Of a DNA stretch of 64,000 nt, positions 8,997 through 17,847 are shown in pieces. The position numbers were made by a program, and so were the translations under genes. The stretch's first letter is position 1, and the number at the start of each line of letters is the position of its first letter. The notes under the pieces are model-generated. The model did not search any database, was not told where the DNA came from, and worked only from the letters and a program-made list of their open reading frames with translations. The DNA is from an uncultured Roseibium sp. (lineage in GTDB: Bacteria; Pseudomonadota; Alphaproteobacteria; Rhizobiales; Stappiaceae): contig NZ_OY780957.1 in the NCBI RefSeq assembly GCF_963675985.1, forward strand, positions 852,001 through 916,000, given 5' to 3'.

Positions 8997-9464
8997 ATGC
9001 GCACCTATCACAAGGCCTATGTCTATCTGACGTGTGGTTCGCGGCTCCTGGTCTTCAACCAGCCCGATCAGCCTGAGGTCGGCCTGCAGGTTCCCGGAGG
9101 CACACTCGATCCCGGCGAAAGTCATCTCATCGGTGCAAAACGCGAGTTCTTCGAAGAAACCGGCCTGGATCTCGATGTTGCTTTCCATCATCTCACCGAT
9201 CAGAATCATGTCTATCGCATGGCGACCGGCGAGCTTCACGGTCTGCATAGACGCCGACATTACCATGCCACCATCAACTCCGTGCCGGCGGAGGAATGGG
9301 AGCATTATGAAATGATGCCAAGTTTCGGCGGCCCGCCGATCCGGTTTCATCTCTTCTGGCTTGACCTCGATTCGGAACGAGCTCGAAACCCGGAGAATTT
9401 CTTTGCGGATTTCGCGGCACCGCTTGACGAATTGAGGGCCCGGGTCGAAGGAACACGCCCATGA
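8997..9464 (+). CDS. Nudix hydrolase
   Basis: A 155-residue protein with one Nudix domain. The Nudix box is clear (residues about 36-58: GGTLDPGESHLIGAKREFFEETG), matching Gx5Ex7REUxEExGU with the metal-binding glutamates. Nudix enzymes cleave nucleoside diphosphates linked to another group. The substrate cannot be told from the sequence. The C-terminal part contains WEHYEMMPSFGG. The final codons overlap the gpsA start (ATGA), so the two are probably translated from one message. Confidence 0.9.
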   Translation: MRTYHKAYVYLTCGSRLLVFNQPDQPEVGLQVPGGTLDPGESHLIGAKREFFEETGLDLDVAFHHLTDQNHVYRMATGELHGLHRRRHYHATINSVPAEEWEHYEMMPSFGGPPIRFHLFWLDLDSERARNPENFFADFAAPLDELRARVEGTRP

Positions 9465-10468
9465 AACAGATCAACCGGATATCCGTAATCGGCGGCGGCG
9501 CCTGGGGCACCGCACTGGCCCTGACCGCGGCCCGCGCCGGTGCAACGGTCACCTTGTGGGCGCGGGATCCGGATACGGTTCGCGAAATCCAGATCCGGCG
9601 CCAGAATGTGAAATATCTCCCCGGCATCACCTTCGACGAGGATATCCGCGCGACAGCGGATCTGGGCGACGCCCTCAAGGCCGACGCGGCCCTGCTGGTC
9701 ACGCCGGCGCAGACCACTCGGTCGACGCTGCAGGAAATCACGTCGGCAGGCGGCTTTGACGGACCCCTGGTTCTCTGTGCCAAAGGCATCGAGCAATCGA
9801 CCGGCGAGCTCCTGTCGCAGGTTCTCAAAGACGAACTGCCGCAGGCTGACGCGGCGGCCCTGTCCGGACCGAGCTTTGCCGACGATGTCGCCCGTGGCCT
9901 GCCGACAGCGGTCACGATTGCCGCCGAAACGATGGAGACCGCCAATCGGCTCTGCGAGGCCATGGCCTCGCCCGCCTTCCGACCCTACGCCAGCACCGAT
10001 GTAACCGGCACGCTGATCGGCGGGGCCTTGAAGAACGTCCTGGCGATTGCCTGCGGCGCCGTCGTCGGCCGCAAGCTCGGCGCAAGCGCCCAGGCCGCCC
10101 TGACAGCCAGGGGCTTTGCCGAATTGTCCCGTCTGGGCGCGGCAATGGGGGCCCGAAGCGAAACGCTGACCGGTCTGTCCGGCCTGGGAGATCTGGTTCT
10201 CACCTGTTCCTCACGTCAATCGCGTAATTTCAGTTTCGGGATCAAGCTCGGCCAAGGGCAAAAGGCCGCGGACCTGATTGCCGCCGGAGGCAAGCTCGCA
10301 GAGGGCGCCTATTCAGCCCGCATCGCCGTCGAACTCGCCAAACGGCTGAATATCGAACTACCGATCTGCGCCACCGTCGCCCGCATGATCGACGAGGGAC
10401 TTTCCGTCGACGACGCCCTGACCATCCTGATGTCCCGTCCGCTGAAGCACGAGGCGGGAACCGGCTGA
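9461..10468 (+). CDS. gpsA: Glycerol-3-phosphate dehydrogenase [NAD(P)+]
   Basis: A 335-residue cytosolic enzyme that reduces dihydroxyacetone phosphate to sn-glycerol 3-phosphate for phospholipid synthesis. The Rossmann motif IGGGAWGTALA lies at residues 10-20. CAKGIE, the ALSGPSFADDVA block, the catalytic-lysine region GGALKNVLAIACG (around residue 190) and GLGDLVLTCSS follow in the usual order. It overlaps the preceding Nudix gene by 4 bases. A strong hairpin lies 5 bases after the stop. Confidence 0.97.
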   Translation: MKQINRISVIGGGAWGTALALTAARAGATVTLWARDPDTVREIQIRRQNVKYLPGITFDEDIRATADLGDALKADAALLVTPAQTTRSTLQEITSAGGFDGPLVLCAKGIEQSTGELLSQVLKDELPQADAAALSGPSFADDVARGLPTAVTIAAETMETANRLCEAMASPAFRPYASTDVTGTLIGGALKNVLAIACGAVVGRKLGASAQAALTARGFAELSRLGAAMGARSETLTGLSGLGDLVLTCSSRQSRNFSFGIKLGQGQKAADLIAAGGKLAEGAYSARIAVELAKRLNIELPICATVARMIDEGLSVDDALTILMSRPLKHEAGTG

Positions 10469-10473
10469 AATCG

Positions 10474-10503
10474 GGGTGAAGTACGGACTTCACCCGTTGT
10501 TTT
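10474..10503 (+). terminator. Terminator after gpsA
   Basis: A perfect 9-bp stem (gggtgaagt / acttcaccc, loop acgg) is followed by gttgtttta. It lies immediately downstream of the gpsA stop. Confidence 0.75.
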
Positions 10504-10567
10504 ATCGTTGAGTTCAACAAGCCGCCAACCTAGGTTGGCGGGCAGTCAGACACACAAGAGGGGCCTC

Positions 10568-10855
10568 ATGCTTTACGCACTGATCTGCACCGACAAACCG
10601 CATTCGCTTCAGGTACGGCTCGATAACCGCCCGGCGCACATCGAATTTCTGAAGGGCCTCGATGACGGCCTGAAAGCCGCCGGTCCGTTCCTCGACGACG
10701 ACGGCAACATGACCGGGTCCCTGGTCATCATCGAAGCCCCCAACCGGGACGAGGCGCTCGCCATTTCCCAGGAAGACCCCTACGCCAAGGCCGGTCTTTT
10801 CGAAAGCGTCGAAATTCGCCCATGGAATTGGGCTGTAAAAAACCCGGAGGCTTGA
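10568..10855 (+). CDS. YciI family protein
   Basis: A 95-residue ferredoxin-like alpha/beta protein of the YciI/YCII family. The opening LYALICTDKP, RPAHIEFLKG with the conserved histidine, the GSLVIIEAPNRDEAL turn and the final DPYAKAGLFESVEIRPWNW are all characteristic. The precise role of these small proteins is unknown in most bacteria. Start is the ATG at 10568, which has gagggg just upstream. An open extension back to 10508 lacks a ribosome site. It is separated by 4 bases from the EVE-domain gene, a pairing seen in many alphaproteobacteria. Confidence 0.9.
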   Translation: MLYALICTDKPHSLQVRLDNRPAHIEFLKGLDDGLKAAGPFLDDDGNMTGSLVIIEAPNRDEALAISQEDPYAKAGLFESVEIRPWNWAVKNPEA

Positions 10856-10859
10856 GCAC

Positions 10860-11285
10860 GTGCGTTACTGGCTGATCAAATCCGAACCGAACAAATGGTC
10901 CTGGGAACAACAGAAGGCCAAGGGCGATCAGGGCGAGGAGTGGGACGGCATCCGCAACTATCAGGCGCGCAACAACATGCGCGAGATGAAATTGGGTGAT
11001 CGGGCGTTTTTCTACCATTCCAACATCGGCAAGGAAGTCGTCGGTATCGCGGAAGTCTGCAAGGAAATCCACCCCGATTCGACGACCGACGATCCGCGCT
11101 GGGAATGCGTCGACTTCAAGGCCGTGTGCGACATGCCGAAGCCTGTCACCCTGGCCGACGTCAAGGCGGAACCTCGCCTGGAAAAGATGTCTCTGGTCAC
11201 GTCCATGCGCCTGTCCGTACAACCCGTCACGGAAGAAGAATGGAAGGTCGTCTGCGAGATGGGCGGCCTGAAGGAGCCGGCCTGA
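10860..11285 (+). CDS. EVE domain protein
   Basis: A 141-residue single-domain protein of the EVE/PUA-like family, whose members bind modified bases in RNA or DNA. It shows the typical opening YWLIKSEPNKWSWE, then EWDGIRNYQARNNMREMKLGD and FFYHSN, and later WECVDFKAV. The start is GTG at 10860, with ggagg at 10847-10851 inside the end of the YciI gene. Its 3' end overlaps the most likely start of the methyltransferase gene. Confidence 0.93.
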   Translation: MRYWLIKSEPNKWSWEQQKAKGDQGEEWDGIRNYQARNNMREMKLGDRAFFYHSNIGKEVVGIAEVCKEIHPDSTTDDPRWECVDFKAVCDMPKPVTLADVKAEPRLEKMSLVTSMRLSVQPVTEEEWKVVCEMGGLKEPA

Positions 11286-11983
11286 CCCAGGGCATCAAAA
11301 TCCAGGACCCGGCGGCCTTCATCCGGAGAGAAACACGGGTGAAGCCTGTTCCTCATGCGGAGGAAATCCGGCTTCATCTGGCCGACGAGGCCATGGGGCT
11401 CTGGCAGAAAACCGAGGACGAGTTGGGCGAATTGGGCCTGGCTCCACCCTTCTGGGCCTTTGCCTGGGCCGGCGGCCAGGCGCTCGCCCGCTATGTTCTC
11501 GACACACCCGATCTGGTGGCGGGAAAATCAGTCGTCGATTTCGCCTGCGGATCCGGTCTCATCGGCATTGCCGCCCTGCGCGCCGGCGCCAGTTCCTGCC
11601 ATGCCGTGGACATCGACGGGTTCGCGATCGAGGCAGCACGTTTGAATGCGGAGCTGAACGGCGTTTCGGTCTCCGTCGAACGGGCGGACATCACCGAAGG
11701 CGACCCGCTTGAAACGGACCTGTTTTTCTGCGGCGACGTTTTCTACGACAAGAACATGGCCGACAAGGTGCTCGCGTTCCTGGACCGAACCCTGGCAACG
11801 GGCACACCGGTATTCGTCGGCGATCCCGGTCGCTCCTATCTGCCGAAAGACCGGTTGGAGCTTCTCGCCACCTACCGGGTTCCGGTCGTCGGCGCGCTGG
11901 AAGACAGCGAAGTCAAAAAGACCTGCGTCTATCGACTTTTACCCAAACCGGCTCGTGACAACGATTGCAGCAAGGCCGCATAA
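11240..11983 (+). CDS. Class I SAM-dependent methyltransferase (ETFB lysine methyltransferase-like)
   Basis: A protein of about 230-247 residues with a Rossmann methyltransferase fold. PPFWAFAWAGGQALARY is a signature of this alphaproteobacterial group, the SAM-binding motif I is VVDFACGSGLIGIAAL, and DLFFCGDVFYD is the post-I/motif IV region. The group is related to ETF-beta lysine and nicotinamide N-methyltransferases, but the substrate here is unknown. The start is uncertain. Family similarity begins near DPAAFIRRETR (about 11309), where there is no ATG. The only in-frame ATG upstream is 11240, inside the EVE gene. CTG at 11282 and GTG at 11339 are alternatives. Confidence 0.85.
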   Translation: MEGRLRDGRPEGAGLTQGIKIQDPAAFIRRETRVKPVPHAEEIRLHLADEAMGLWQKTEDELGELGLAPPFWAFAWAGGQALARYVLDTPDLVAGKSVVDFACGSGLIGIAALRAGASSCHAVDIDGFAIEAARLNAELNGVSVSVERADITEGDPLETDLFFCGDVFYDKNMADKVLAFLDRTLATGTPVFVGDPGRSYLPKDRLELLATYRVPVVGALEDSEVKKTCVYRLLPKPARDNDCSKAA

Positions 11984-12120
11984 AAAAACAGCGTGGACCC
12001 ACTTTTCCTTTTCCCGGCTTGGAGTAGGGTAGACGCAATTGCGGCTGAGAAGGACCCTCCGGCCGCGCACGGGGAAGACGCCCCTGCTTTTCCCGGATCC
12101 CCTTTTTCGAGGAGTAATCG

Positions 12121-13290
12121 ATGCCCATTGTCAATCGCCTGGCGGACCTCGCCGATGAAATCACTGCCTGGCGCCGGGATTTCCATGAAAATCCGGAAAT
12201 CCTGTACGACACCTTCCGCACCAGCGAGAAGGTGGCCGAGCTGCTGCAAGGGTTCGGTCTCGACGAGGTCGTCACCGGCATCGGCAAGACCGGTGTCGTC
12301 GGTGTGATCAAGGGCCGCAACGGCGGCACCGGAAAGACCATTGCCCTGCGCGCCGACATGGACGCCCTGCCGATCGAGGAAACCACCGGCAAGCCTTATG
12401 CCTCCAAGACCCCCGGCAAGATGCACGCCTGCGGCCATGACGGCCATACCGCCATGTTGCTGGGTGCAGCGAAATATCTTTCCGAGACCCGCAATTTCGA
12501 TGGCACAGTGGTTGTCATCTTCCAGCCGGCCGAAGAAGGCGGCGCCGGCGCGAAGGCCATGATCGACGACGGCCTGATGACCCGCTGGCCGATCGAGGAA
12601 GTCTACGGCATGCACAATTTCCCCGGCATTCCGGTCGGTGAATTCGGCATCCGCAAAGGTCCGCTCATGGCGGCGACCGACGAATTCCGCATCACCATCA
12701 CCGGCAAGGGCGGCCATGCGGCCAAGCCGCACCAGACCATCGACCCGATCGTCGTCGGCTCGCATATCGTCACCGCGCTTCAGTCGATCGCCAGCCGCAA
12801 TGCCGATCCGCTGAAATCCGTCGTCGTCTCCGTCACCGTGTTCGAGGCCGGCAACGCGTTCAACGTCATTCCGCAGGAAGCCACCCTGCGCGGAACGGTA
12901 CGCACGCTGGACGCCGGCGTTCGGGAACTCGCTGAAAAACGGATGAAAGGCCTGGTGAATTCCATAGCGGAAGGCTTCGGGGCGACAGCGGAGGTCGAGT
13001 ACATTCTCGGTTATCCGGTCACGGAGAACCACGACACCCAGACTGAATTCGCGATCGAGGTTGCCGAAGGCATTGCCGGCAAGGGCAAGGTCGATCCGGA
13101 TATCGCCCCGATGATGGGCGGCGAAGATTTCTCCTACATGCTGCTGGAACGCCCGGGCGCCTTCATCTTTGCCGGCAACGGCGACAGCGCCGGCCTTCAC
13201 CATCCGGCCTACGATTTCAACGACGACCTGATCCCGGTCGGCTGTTCCTACTGGGTCAAGCTGGTCGAAACGGCCATGCCGGCGAACTGA
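12121..13290 (+). CDS. M20 family amidohydrolase (hippurate hydrolase-like)
   Basis: A 389-residue metallopeptidase/aminoacylase of the M20D group, which removes acyl or amide groups from amino acid derivatives. The N-terminus shows WRRDFHENPEI. Metal ligands lie in RADMDALPI (around residue 80) and HACGHDGHTAMLLG (around residue 100), with the catalytic glutamate in FQPAEEGGAGA. The dimerisation domain starts near FRITITGKGGHAAKPH, and MMGGEDFSYM with the last metal ligand is near residue 340. Length is normal. ATG 12121 is preceded by gaggag. The gene ends before a strong terminator, and its exact substrate is not predictable. Confidence 0.93.
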   Translation: MPIVNRLADLADEITAWRRDFHENPEILYDTFRTSEKVAELLQGFGLDEVVTGIGKTGVVGVIKGRNGGTGKTIALRADMDALPIEETTGKPYASKTPGKMHACGHDGHTAMLLGAAKYLSETRNFDGTVVVIFQPAEEGGAGAKAMIDDGLMTRWPIEEVYGMHNFPGIPVGEFGIRKGPLMAATDEFRITITGKGGHAAKPHQTIDPIVVGSHIVTALQSIASRNADPLKSVVVSVTVFEAGNAFNVIPQEATLRGTVRTLDAGVRELAEKRMKGLVNSIAEGFGATAEVEYILGYPVTENHDTQTEFAIEVAEGIAGKGKVDPDIAPMMGGEDFSYMLLERPGAFIFAGNGDSAGLHHPAYDFNDDLIPVGCSYWVKLVETAMPAN

Positions 13291-13330
13291 CAAACGCTGA
13301 GGAACGTCGACACATCGTCCACACAGGATC

Positions 13331-13357
13331 AGGGCCGGCATGTCGCCGGCCCTTTTT
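13331..13357 (+). terminator. Terminator after the M20 amidohydrolase
   Basis: GC-rich stem gggccggc / gccggccc with loop atgtc, followed by five or more T. Confidence 0.85.
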
Positions 13358-13503
13358 CATGTCCTGCGCAGACCCTCTCCCTACGTCAGGGAGTTTTCGT
13401 AAGGAATTCAATAACCAAGATAAATGGTTAGGCAGCATAGCTTCATATTCTCCAGCCTCGCTTGAGCTAACTTTCTATCCGGGACATCCGTAATATTCAC
13501 AGG

Positions 13504-15399
13504 GTGGGGCAGAAAGTGACGATCGCGAAACACGAATGGGCTGCGTCCTTGCGGTTCGATATGATTCCTCAGGTCTTTCTGACCAACGCGGACAAGGTCC
13601 TCGACTACGCGCTTCAGCCGATCGTCGATGCCCATAGCGGCGACGTGCACGGCTTTGAAGCCCTCGTTCGCAACACCGACCAGCTCGGCTGTGCAACACC
13701 GGGAGATCTCTTCGATCTGGCCCATTCCATAGACTGCCTGCCACGCCTGGAACTTCTGCTGCGGCGCAAGGCGATCGGAAAGTTCGCCGGCATTCCGCAC
13801 AAGAATGCGGCAAAGCTGTTCCTGAACGTCGATGTCCGGCTGCTTGAGACCAATGATTTCCTCATGCCGGAAACGGTCACGATCCTGTCCCGGCACGATC
13901 TCAACCCGGCCAGCATCTGCCTGGAGGTCTCCGAAGCGGGCGACGCATCCCGGATGGGCAAGGTGAAGGACTTCGTCAAACGAGGCCGATTGCTTGATTT
14001 CTCCTTCGCCATCGACGACTTCGGCAAGGGCTATTCCCAGCTTCAGAACCTTTACGACTTCGAGCCGGACATTCTCAAGATCGACCGGTTCTTCATCCGG
14101 TCGATCCAGTCCGACGCGCGCAAACGGCTGCTGGTCGCTTCCATGGTGGACCTGGCCCACGTGCTGGGCATGCGCGTGGTGGCGGAAGGCGTGGAAACGG
14201 AAGCCGAACTCAAGGTCTGCCGGCAGGTGGGTTGCGACCTGATCCAGGGATACCTCGTGGCCCACCCCTCGACACGGATCAGCGATGCGCTGCCGCGCTA
14301 CGACCGTATCGCGTCGGTCGCCGAAGCGCAGAAACAGAGTGGGCAGTCGGATTCCGATCTGCTCCGCCGCGAGATCCGCCCTCTCATCGCCCTGCGCGAC
14401 GACGCTTCGATGGATGACGTCCTGGCCCTCTTGCGCGCCGGACGGGCCTACCCGTTCATTCCGGTCGTCAACGCCGCCGACGAGCCCCGTGGCCTGATCC
14501 AGGAAAGCGATATCAAGGACCTGATCTACATGCCCTTCGGCCAGGACCTGTTACGCAACAAGGCGGTCAACAACCAGTTGCGCAAATACGCCCACCGCTG
14601 CCCGGTCGCCGATCTGAATTCCAGGCTGGACCAGCTGGTCGGCATGATTGCCCACGACGACAACACCGTCGGCGGCGTGATCATCACGCTGAAGGGAAAG
14701 TACTACGGCTTTCTGACGACCAGTTCGCTGTTGAAGATCGCCAATGAAATCCGGATGCGCGAAGCGGAAGACAAGAACCCGCTGACGAAACTGCCCGGCA
14801 ATGGCTCCGTCACCTCCTTCGTGATCGACGAGGCCGCCAATTCCGAAGCCGATCGCAGCTTCTGCTACATCGACTTCGACCACTTCAAGCCCTTCAACGA
14901 CACCTATGGCTTCCGCACCGGCGACCGGGCGTTGTTGCTCTTCTCCGAACTGATCAAACGGCTGGCCAGTTCCGCTCGGGATTTCGCCGGACATATCGGC
15001 GGAGACGATTTCTTCATCGGCCTCAAGGACCGCGGCATCGACGAGGTGGAAGGCCTCATGTCCACGCTTCAGGCGGAATTCCGGCACCAGGCAGAAAGCT
15101 TCTACGATCCGCAGCACCGGGAAGCCGGCTTCATCTGCGCGAAGGACCGCACCGGCATCGAACGGCAGTTCCCCCTTTTGACTTGTTCCATCTCCATCCT
15201 GCATCTGCCGGCGGGCCTTGCCGTCGAAAATCAGGATCTCCTGCTGCGCCAGATCGCGACCCTGAAATATGACGCCAAAGCCGATGACACCGGCATCGTC
15301 ACGGCGACCTTCGGGCACAAATCGGATCAGAAATCCAAGACCGCACCGCTTGCAATGAACGGCACAGCTGCACCGGGAAAAATCGCGATTTCACACTGA
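13504..15399 (+). CDS. EAL-CBS-GGDEF cyclic-di-GMP protein
   Basis: A 631-residue cytosolic protein with three modules. An EAL phosphodiesterase domain (about 20-270) retains the key residues: GFEALVR, the Asn in LFLNVD, LEVSEAG, AIDDFGKGYSQL with a following K in DILKIDRFF, AEGVETEAE and QGYLVAHP. A pair of CBS domains follows (about 290-410), which usually sense adenine nucleotides. A GGDEF domain (about 420-590) has the motif IGGDDFFIG, close to the GGDEF active-site consensus. It could therefore both break down and make c-di-GMP, or one domain may regulate the other. No membrane segment or signal peptide is seen. The start is GTG at 13504 and is not strongly supported. ATG 13561 is an alternative. 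Confidence 0.9.
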   Translation: MGQKVTIAKHEWAASLRFDMIPQVFLTNADKVLDYALQPIVDAHSGDVHGFEALVRNTDQLGCATPGDLFDLAHSIDCLPRLELLLRRKAIGKFAGIPHKNAAKLFLNVDVRLLETNDFLMPETVTILSRHDLNPASICLEVSEAGDASRMGKVKDFVKRGRLLDFSFAIDDFGKGYSQLQNLYDFEPDILKIDRFFIRSIQSDARKRLLVASMVDLAHVLGMRVVAEGVETEAELKVCRQVGCDLIQGYLVAHPSTRISDALPRYDRIASVAEAQKQSGQSDSDLLRREIRPLIALRDDASMDDVLALLRAGRAYPFIPVVNAADEPRGLIQESDIKDLIYMPFGQDLLRNKAVNNQLRKYAHRCPVADLNSRLDQLVGMIAHDDNTVGGVIITLKGKYYGFLTTSSLLKIANEIRMREAEDKNPLTKLPGNGSVTSFVIDEAANSEADRSFCYIDFDHFKPFNDTYGFRTGDRALLLFSELIKRLASSARDFAGHIGGDDFFIGLKDRGIDEVEGLMSTLQAEFRHQAESFYDPQHREAGFICAKDRTGIERQFPLLTCSISILHLPAGLAVENQDLLLRQIATLKYDAKADDTGIVTATFGHKSDQKSKTAPLAMNGTAAPGKIAISH

Positions 15400-15706
15400 T
15401 CGAACGAACCGCGGCATACCGTGATCGCTCTGTCACGGGCAGAATAAGGCACGACATCACCTCCCCCATAGGCCGTCATCGCCCGGACTTCGCCGGGTGA
15501 CGACACCAGGAAGAAGCGCCGACCCGCATCCAAAGGACAACGTTTTCTCAGGCAAATCCGGTAGATGCACCACCTCCGGACAAAAGCCTCGAGCTGTCAG
15601 CGTTTCGCTCCCTCCTTAATATTGTATACTTTTGTATCCAATCATTGCTTTTCCGGCGATTGTGTCAGATAACCCTTCCACTGCTTCTCTGACCCCTCAG
15701 GTCCCA
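15400..15706. other. Intergenic region with a hairpin repeat
   Basis: About 300 bases lie between the EAL-GGDEF gene and the TauE-like gene with no gene seen. The region holds the imperfect hairpin at 15475-15504 described separately and, near its end, an AT-rich stretch (around 15615-15645) that could contain the promoter of the permease gene. Confidence 0.5.
15475..15504. repeat. Small imperfect palindromic repeat
   Basis: The sequence gtcatcgcccgg-acttcg-ccgggtgacgac folds into a hairpin with one G-T wobble and one mismatch. It resembles the gtcat/atgac-flanked palindromic elements scattered between genes in many alphaproteobacteria. A related hairpin occurs in this window at about 52985-53005. 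Confidence 0.45.
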
Positions 15707-16480
15707 ATGGTAACGTTCATCGACACTCTGCTGCCGCATCAACTGTCTCCGGCAGTCTCGTTTCTACTGATCGCGGTCAGCGTCGCGACATCCGCCCTGA
15801 CGGCCGCGATCGGCCTGGGCGGAGGCATTGCGCTGATAGCCGTCATGGCGAATGTCATGCCTGTCGCTGCCCTTGTGCCGGTGCACGGCGTCATCCAGTT
15901 CGGATCCAACTTCAGCCGCGCCCTGGTGTTGATCCGTCACATCGACTGGTCGATCCTTGGATGGTTCGCGGCGGGAGCCGTGTGCGGGGCGGCCCTTGGC
16001 GGGTCGGTCGCCGTCACCCTGCCCGCCCCCTATCTCCGTCTCGGCATCGCCTGTTTCGTTTTGTGGACGGTCTGGGGCAAACCGCCGAAGCTGGAGAGGG
16101 CCAGGAAACCTGCCATCGCGGCAGCCGGCTTTGTGGCAACGTTGCTCTCGATGTTTTTCGGGGCGGCAGGTCCGGTCGGTGCCAGTGTTCTGTCGACACT
16201 GGGCCTGACCCGGCACCAGTTCGTCGCCAGTCAGGGGGCCACCGCCCTGCTCATGCATCTGATGAAGATCATTGCCTTCGGCCTGCTCGGTTTCGCCTTC
16301 GCGCCCTGGCTGGGCCTGATCGTGCTCATGATCATCAGCGGCTTCTTCGGCACGCTCTTCGGCAGCCGGCTGCTCGGCCGCATGCAGGAAGCCACCTTCA
16401 AGAAGGGCTTCAAGCTGATCCTGACCCTGCTTGCCCTCAACCTGCTCCGGCAGGCCGGAGAGGCGCTCTTCTTCAGCTAA
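15707..16480 (+). CDS. TauE/SafE family permease
   Basis: A 257-residue integral membrane protein with about eight transmembrane helices and the two-repeat layout of the TauE/SafE (sulfite/organosulfonate exporter) family. The glycine-rich AAIGLGGGIALIA in the first repeat and FGAAGPVGAS in the second are characteristic. I use ATG 15707. The open frame extends back to a TTG at 15632, but the hydrophobic protein begins shortly after 15707 and the shorter product has the usual family length. Transported substrate is not predictable. No sulfur-metabolism gene lies nearby. Confidence 0.85.
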   Translation: MVTFIDTLLPHQLSPAVSFLLIAVSVATSALTAAIGLGGGIALIAVMANVMPVAALVPVHGVIQFGSNFSRALVLIRHIDWSILGWFAAGAVCGAALGGSVAVTLPAPYLRLGIACFVLWTVWGKPPKLERARKPAIAAAGFVATLLSMFFGAAGPVGASVLSTLGLTRHQFVASQGATALLMHLMKIIAFGLLGFAFAPWLGLIVLMIISGFFGTLFGSRLLGRMQEATFKKGFKLILTLLALNLLRQAGEALFFS

Positions 16481-16611
16481 AAGGGGGCGGGCTACCCGCT
16501 TCCGGCCTTTCCAAGCATTCGATTGACCTTTTCGACGCGCTTGATTGAACTCTTCACAACCGCTTCAGCCTTGCCAGAGACCGGGCAACCCGCTAACCCA
16601 AGCGCATCGAA

Positions 16612-16623
16612 TTCTCATGAGAA
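16612..16623. promoter_or_regulatory. 12-bp palindrome in the leuB leader
   Basis: A perfect palindrome, TTCTCATGAGAA, lies about 20 bases before the leuB start codon. It could be a regulator site, or chance. No other evidence supports it. Confidence 0.2.
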
Positions 16624-16641
16624 CAAACGGGGCGGAAACCC

Positions 16642-17754
16642 ATGGCAACGAATAAACTCCTCCTTCTGCCGGGCGACGGCATCGGTCCGGAAATCATGAC
16701 CGAGGTGAAGAAGGTCATCTCCTGGTTCAATGCACGCGGCGGCGACACGTTCGAAACCGACGAAGGTCTTGTCGGCGGCTGCGCCTACGACGCGCACGGC
16801 CAGTCCATTTCCGAAGAAGACATGGCCAAGGCCATGGCATCCGATGCGGTGATTTTCGGCGCGGTCGGCGGCCCGAAGTGGGACGGCGTTCCCTATGAGG
16901 TTCGCCCGGAAGCCGGTCTCCTGCGCCTGCGCAAGGACATGGAGCTGTTCGCCAACCTGCGTCCGGCGATCTGCTACCCGGCCCTGGCCGATGCCTCCTC
17001 GCTGAAAAAGGACGTGATCGAAGGGCTCGACATCCTGATCCTGCGCGAGCTGACCGGCGGCGTCTACTTCGGCGAACCGAAGACGATCACCGATCTCGGC
17101 AACGGCCAGAAGCGCGCCATCGACACCCAGGTCTACGACACCTACGAGATCGAGCGCATCGCCAAGGCCGCCTTCGAGCTTGCGCGCACGCGCAACAACA
17201 AGGTCACCTCGATGGAAAAGCGCAACGTGATGAAGTCCGGCGTGCTTTGGAACGAGGTCGTCACCGAAACCCACAAGAACGGCTATGAGGACGTCGAGCT
17301 GGAGCACATGCTGGCCGACGCCGGTGGCATGCAGCTCGTGCGCTGGCCGAAGCAGTTCGACGTGATCGTCACCGACAACCTGTTCGGCGACATGCTCTCC
17401 GACGTGGCCGCCATGCTGACCGGCTCCCTCGGCATGCTGCCGTCGGCGTCTCTCGGCGCCCCGGACGCGAAGACCGGCAAGCGCAAGGCGCTTTATGAGC
17501 CGGTCCACGGCTCCGCCCCGGACATCGCCGGCACCGGCGCGGCCAACCCGATCGCCATGATCGCCTCCTTCGGCATGGCACTGCGCTATTCCTTCGAGAA
17601 GGTCACGGAAGCCGACATGCTCGACAAGGCGATTGCAAATGCCCTCGATAAGGGCCTGCGCACCAAGGACATTGCGGCAGACGGCGACAAGGTCGTCAGC
17701 ACCGTCGAAATGGGCGATGCCATCATTGCCGAACTGGATGCGCTCAGCGCCTGA
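16642..17754 (+). CDS. leuB: 3-isopropylmalate dehydrogenase
   Basis: A 370-residue cytosolic enzyme that oxidatively decarboxylates 3-isopropylmalate to 2-oxoisocaproate in leucine synthesis. The opening LLLPGDGIGPEI is standard. LRLRKDMELFANLRPA carries substrate-binding arginines, RELTGGVYFGEP follows, and YEIERIAKAAFELAR and the metal-binding aspartates in VTDNLFGDMLSDVAAML come later. EPVHGSAPDIAGTGAANP is the NAD-binding block. Length matches the family. The start is ATG 16642, preceded by ggggcgg. It is followed by a strong terminator and appears to be monocistronic. Confidence 0.98.
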   Translation: MATNKLLLLPGDGIGPEIMTEVKKVISWFNARGGDTFETDEGLVGGCAYDAHGQSISEEDMAKAMASDAVIFGAVGGPKWDGVPYEVRPEAGLLRLRKDMELFANLRPAICYPALADASSLKKDVIEGLDILILRELTGGVYFGEPKTITDLGNGQKRAIDTQVYDTYEIERIAKAAFELARTRNNKVTSMEKRNVMKSGVLWNEVVTETHKNGYEDVELEHMLADAGGMQLVRWPKQFDVIVTDNLFGDMLSDVAAMLTGSLGMLPSASLGAPDAKTGKRKALYEPVHGSAPDIAGTGAANPIAMIASFGMALRYSFEKVTEADMLDKAIANALDKGLRTKDIAADGDKVVSTVEMGDAIIAELDALSA

Positions 17755-17777
17755 TTTCGGCGACGACAAAGAAAAAT

Positions 17778-17815
17778 GGCTGTTGGCGGGTTGCCCGCCG
17801 GCAGCCTTTTCTTTT
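17778..17815 (+). terminator. Terminator after leuB
   Basis: A 13-bp stem (ggctgttggcggg / cccgccggcagcc with two G-T wobbles) and a 3-nt loop, followed by ttttctttt. Confidence 0.85.
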
Positions 17816-17847
17816 ACTGACTGGCTGGAACCCGAAAGGCCAATCCG

